From Prochlorococcus sp. AG-409-P01 (GTDB lineage: Bacteria > Cyanobacteriota > Cyanobacteriia > PCC-6307 > Cyanobiaceae), in contig QCKM01000010.1 in the NCBI GenBank assembly GCA_003215335.1, positions 1 to 54,528 of the forward strand: a stretch of DNA of 54,528 bases, read 5' to 3'. Below the pieces are notes generated by a model. It was not told the DNA's origin. It was given only the letters and a program-made list of their open reading frames with translations, and searched no databases. Shown one piece after another: positions 52,539 through 54,528 of this stretch. The stretch's first letter is position 1. Each line of letters begins with the position of its first letter. Made by a program: the position numbers and the translations under genes.

Positions 52539-52859
52539 TTAACCAACTCCAAAAGGCCAGAATATTTTTTCTGGACCAGCGAGGAATACACATGAACCAA
52601 TTAATACGGCTAACAATTGGACTCCTATGAATTGTTTCCATCTATAGGAAAGCAATGTCGAATCAGAACTAAGTCCCCAGCCTTCTTTGGGCTCATTTTG
52701 CTCTGTTCCAAACCAAAAGAAATTGGCAACTTGAAAAATGGCTATTAGACCAAAAATGGCTGGAACGATCGCTAGCCCACCTAGAGGTTTTACCAAACCG
52801 ATATCTGATGGGTGTGGAAGCTGAGTCGCGAAATCAATGATGGAGGTTAAATCAATCAT
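52539..52859 (-). CDS. Two-helix membrane protein of unknown function
   Basis: From ATG 52859, behind a GAGG stretch, this is a 106-residue protein; the frame extends to 52883. Two hydrophobic segments are clear (GLAIVPAIFGLIAIFQVANFF and FIGVQLLAVLIGSCVFLAG) around a polar loop with FGTEQNEPKEGWGLSSD. An N-terminal weakly hydrophobic SIIDFATQLPHPSD precedes them. I do not recognise the family. It may be a thylakoid or plasma-membrane component. It is followed by the palindromic terminator. Confidence 0.6.
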   Translation of the reverse strand: MIDLTSIIDFATQLPHPSDIGLVKPLGGLAIVPAIFGLIAIFQVANFFWFGTEQNEPKEGWGLSSDSTLLSYRWKQFIGVQLLAVLIGSCVFLAGPEKIFWPFGVG

Positions 52860-53088
52860 TAATAGGGTAAACCTCATTATCAATAGCAGCGAAGCTTAAT
52901 GCGGCACTAATCAATGAAGTTGGCTTTAGCTGGAGATCGTTACAAAATCTTTGGTGAGGGAAAGATGCTAGTGAGGAAGATCTCTTTGGGAAATCAATCC
53001 AGTACTGCTGGTCTACCCAACTAATACTGCGGGACTCGCGATTGCAAAACAACAGCTATGAGTTGCTGCGATTTGCAATAGCTCTTTC

Positions 53089-54147
53089 TCAACCGTTCAC
53101 CTTCTCTACATTCAATAATGTCTCTCCAAGCAGCCCCCTTAGTCGTCCAAGCTCAGTTTTGCTGCCTAGAGCAATAAGCATTTGTCCAGGGGCGATTTCT
53201 ACATCTCCTCCAGGGTTGGTGATTAATTTTGTCCCGTCTCGGATGGCTAATACCATTGCTCCGCTTTTATGGCCCAATTGCAATTCCTCCAGGCTCCGAT
53301 GTCTAATTGGTTGAAATTTTTTGAGATCTTTTGTGAGGACAAACTCTTCGATTTCACATTGAGATCCTGCCAATAGATCCATGAAATCCACTGCGATTGG
53401 GCGTAAGGCGGTTGCCGCCATAGTCCTTCCTGCTGCAACATATGGGCTCACGACAACAGTCGCACCGGCTAGTTTTAGCTTGTTAGATGCTTCTTCGCTT
53501 TCTGCTCTAGCGATTAAACGGCATTCAGAACAAAGACCTTTTGCACTTAGCACTACATAAAGGTTTGACGCATCACTAGGCAACGTCACAACAAGGCTCC
53601 TGCATTGAGTTATTCCTGCAAGCAGTAATGTCTCATCCAAAGTTGCATCAGCTGCTAATACTTGTAAATTCCTTTCTTCAGCTGCACTTTTTCGCTTTAG
53701 ATCCAATTCGACAACAAGAATAGGTACTTGTTCGAATTGCAGCTGCTCAGCAATCTCTTCCCCGATTCTTCCGTATCCACAAATGATTACGTGATCTTTC
53801 ATGTTGCGAAGTAAGCGGCGAAATCTTAGCTCTCGCATTTTGCGGAAGTAGCCAGATTCCGATAGGCGAAGGACACGTTGCAGTGTTAGCTGTACAACGA
53901 TTAGCCCGCCACTAATTATCAATACTGTTACTACTCTCCCTGCTGCGCTAAGGGGTTCTACTTCTCCGAAACCAATGGTGCTTATTGTTATGAGCACCAT
54001 CCAAATACAATCGCCCCAGTCCCAGTTTTCGGTAAGGCGATAGCCAAAGGCTCCTAGCAGGATTAAGCCTGTTAGGGAAAAGGCTGGACTCAACCATGGT
54101 TTGGCTAGGTCTTTAAGCATTAGGCCTTTAAAGCTTGTAGGGCTCAT
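53089..54147 (-). CDS. Potassium channel with RCK (TrkA-N/TrkA-C) domains
   Basis: A 352-residue MthK-like channel subunit. TM1 (LSPAFSLTGLILLGAFGY), the pore loop with selectivity filter TISTIGFGEVEP, and TM2 (VVTVLIISGGLIVVQLTL) are followed by an RCK domain. That domain has the nucleotide-binding Rossmann motif VIICGYGRIGEEIAEQL and LAADATLDETLLLAGI, then a TrkA-C domain (MVLAIRDGTKLITNPGGD, PGQMLIALGSKTELGRL). It probably forms a ligand-gated tetrameric K+ (or related cation) channel. It is divergent from acsF. In the filter, TIGFGE replaces the more usual TVGYGD. Confidence 0.9.
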   Translation of the reverse strand: MSPTSFKGLMLKDLAKPWLSPAFSLTGLILLGAFGYRLTENWDWGDCIWMVLITISTIGFGEVEPLSAAGRVVTVLIISGGLIVVQLTLQRVLRLSESGYFRKMRELRFRRLLRNMKDHVIICGYGRIGEEIAEQLQFEQVPILVVELDLKRKSAAEERNLQVLAADATLDETLLLAGITQCRSLVVTLPSDASNLYVVLSAKGLCSECRLIARAESEEASNKLKLAGATVVVSPYVAAGRTMAATALRPIAVDFMDLLAGSQCEIEEFVLTKDLKKFQPIRHRSLEELQLGHKSGAMVLAIRDGTKLITNPGGDVEIAPGQMLIALGSKTELGRLRGLLGETLLNVEKVNG

Positions 54148-54380
54148 GCATTGCAGTATCTCTCAGCCTTTTCTTATTCGCCAAGAGAATTCTTTTTGAA
54201 ATTCCTGATCTTGCTTTATTAAAAAAGTTTTAGTCGTTTAAAGCTTCGAGGTTTACCTAAGGAGTACTAGCTCTTATGGGATTTACCGTAAAAAAACAGT
54301 TCAGTTCTATTAATTGCTGAAGCAAAAGCTCTGAATTGCTAATCAAAGGCCTAGAATCACTCATCGGTTAGAGAAAGGCA

Positions 54381-54528
54381 ATGACAGCAACTGCTTCTAA
54401 AGCCCCTTCTTTTGGGAGGAATGAGCTCCCCCCACATCTTGACGAGAACCTTCTGACTCCTCGTTTTTATACGACTGAATTTGATAAGGCGGCAAAAACT
54501 GATCTCGAAATAGCCAGGCAAGATTTTG
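54381..54528 (+). CDS. acsF: Mg-protoporphyrin IX monomethyl ester oxidative cyclase AcsF (partial)
   Basis: The gene begins at ATG 54381 and runs off the window after 49 codons. The visible N terminus (SFGRNELPPHLDENLLTPRF, then YTTEFDKAAKTDLEIARQDF in part) is typical of AcsF/CRD1, the diiron enzyme that forms ring E of chlorophyll. Catalytic residues lie beyond the edge, so the call rests on the N-terminal pattern. The 233-bp gap to the divergent potassium channel gene holds the promoter and no other gene seen. Confidence 0.85.
   Translation, partial: MTATASKAPSFGRNELPPHLDENLLTPRFYTTEFDKAAKTDLEIARQDF

Noticed and set aside
52852-53052. 66-codon leftward frame between the two-TM protein and the potassium channel
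   Set aside because: No domain, membrane pattern or ribosome site, and it overlaps the start of the better supported two-TM gene.

Overview
The window reads as chromosome of a marine Prochlorococcus, most likely a low-light-adapted lineage of the SS120/MIT9211 type. The reasons are the moderately AT-rich DNA, short gene spacing, many GTG/TTG starts, picocyanobacterial small-protein families (DUF1651, DUF2862, very short high-light-inducible proteins), chlorophyll genes (chlG, acsF), the pipX-pipY pair, and a T4-type pyrimidine-dimer glycosylase. Strain-level naming is inference. No rRNA, tRNA, CRISPR array or intact insertion sequence was seen.

Layout. 1-21.1 kb is a dense housekeeping block: dus, DUF1823, a broken small gene, der, an EcfT-like protein, pipX-pipY, sepF and proC run mainly rightward. 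A leftward run holds a GT4 glycosyltransferase, an MFS protein, recO, deoC and the hibernation factor. Rightward lipB, acyl-ACP/CoA synthetase, a YlqD-like protein, pyruvate dehydrogenase E2 and queA follow. A leftward sulfur-amino-acid set (cysK and two cystathionine synthase/lyase paralogues) ends the block. 21.1-29.9 kb is an accessory stretch rich in small genes and remnants. It holds a protein with a histone H1-like tail, a LexA-type box just before a DUF1651 operon, a dnaB-like helicase pseudogene, a YjbQ protein, a DenV-type repair glycosylase, an IscA-like protein, and a leftward array of tiny genes including two hli genes.

29.9-48.5 kb returns to core functions: rpsD, yidD, murE, a class V aminotransferase, a DUF218 protein, an Nfu scaffold, mqo, lepA, an ABC permease, trmH facing an alkyltransferase-like protein, rsmB, a class A PBP, chlG, DUF2862, hisF and menG. 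48.6-52.4 kb is a second variable patch: a GNAT acetyltransferase with a nonulosonate synthase, then glycerate kinase, and a decayed glucosyl-3-phosphoglycerate synthase that is truncated 5-prime and carries a nonsense codon. The window closes with a two-TM protein, a RCK-domain potassium channel and the start of acsF.

Themes. Several genes serve lipoate and pyruvate metabolism (lipB, E2), chlorophyll and quinone synthesis (chlG, acsF, menG), nitrogen signalling (pipX), cell division and wall (sepF, murE, PBP), and DNA repair (recO, denV, the ATL protein, a LexA box). I did not find a clearly new multi-gene system. The best leads are the gene-decay sites (gpgS with a perfect palindrome at its broken end, dnaB with two frameshifts), the LexA-box small-gene operon, the tiny-protein array around hli, and an unassigned structured RNA candidate upstream of the E2 gene.
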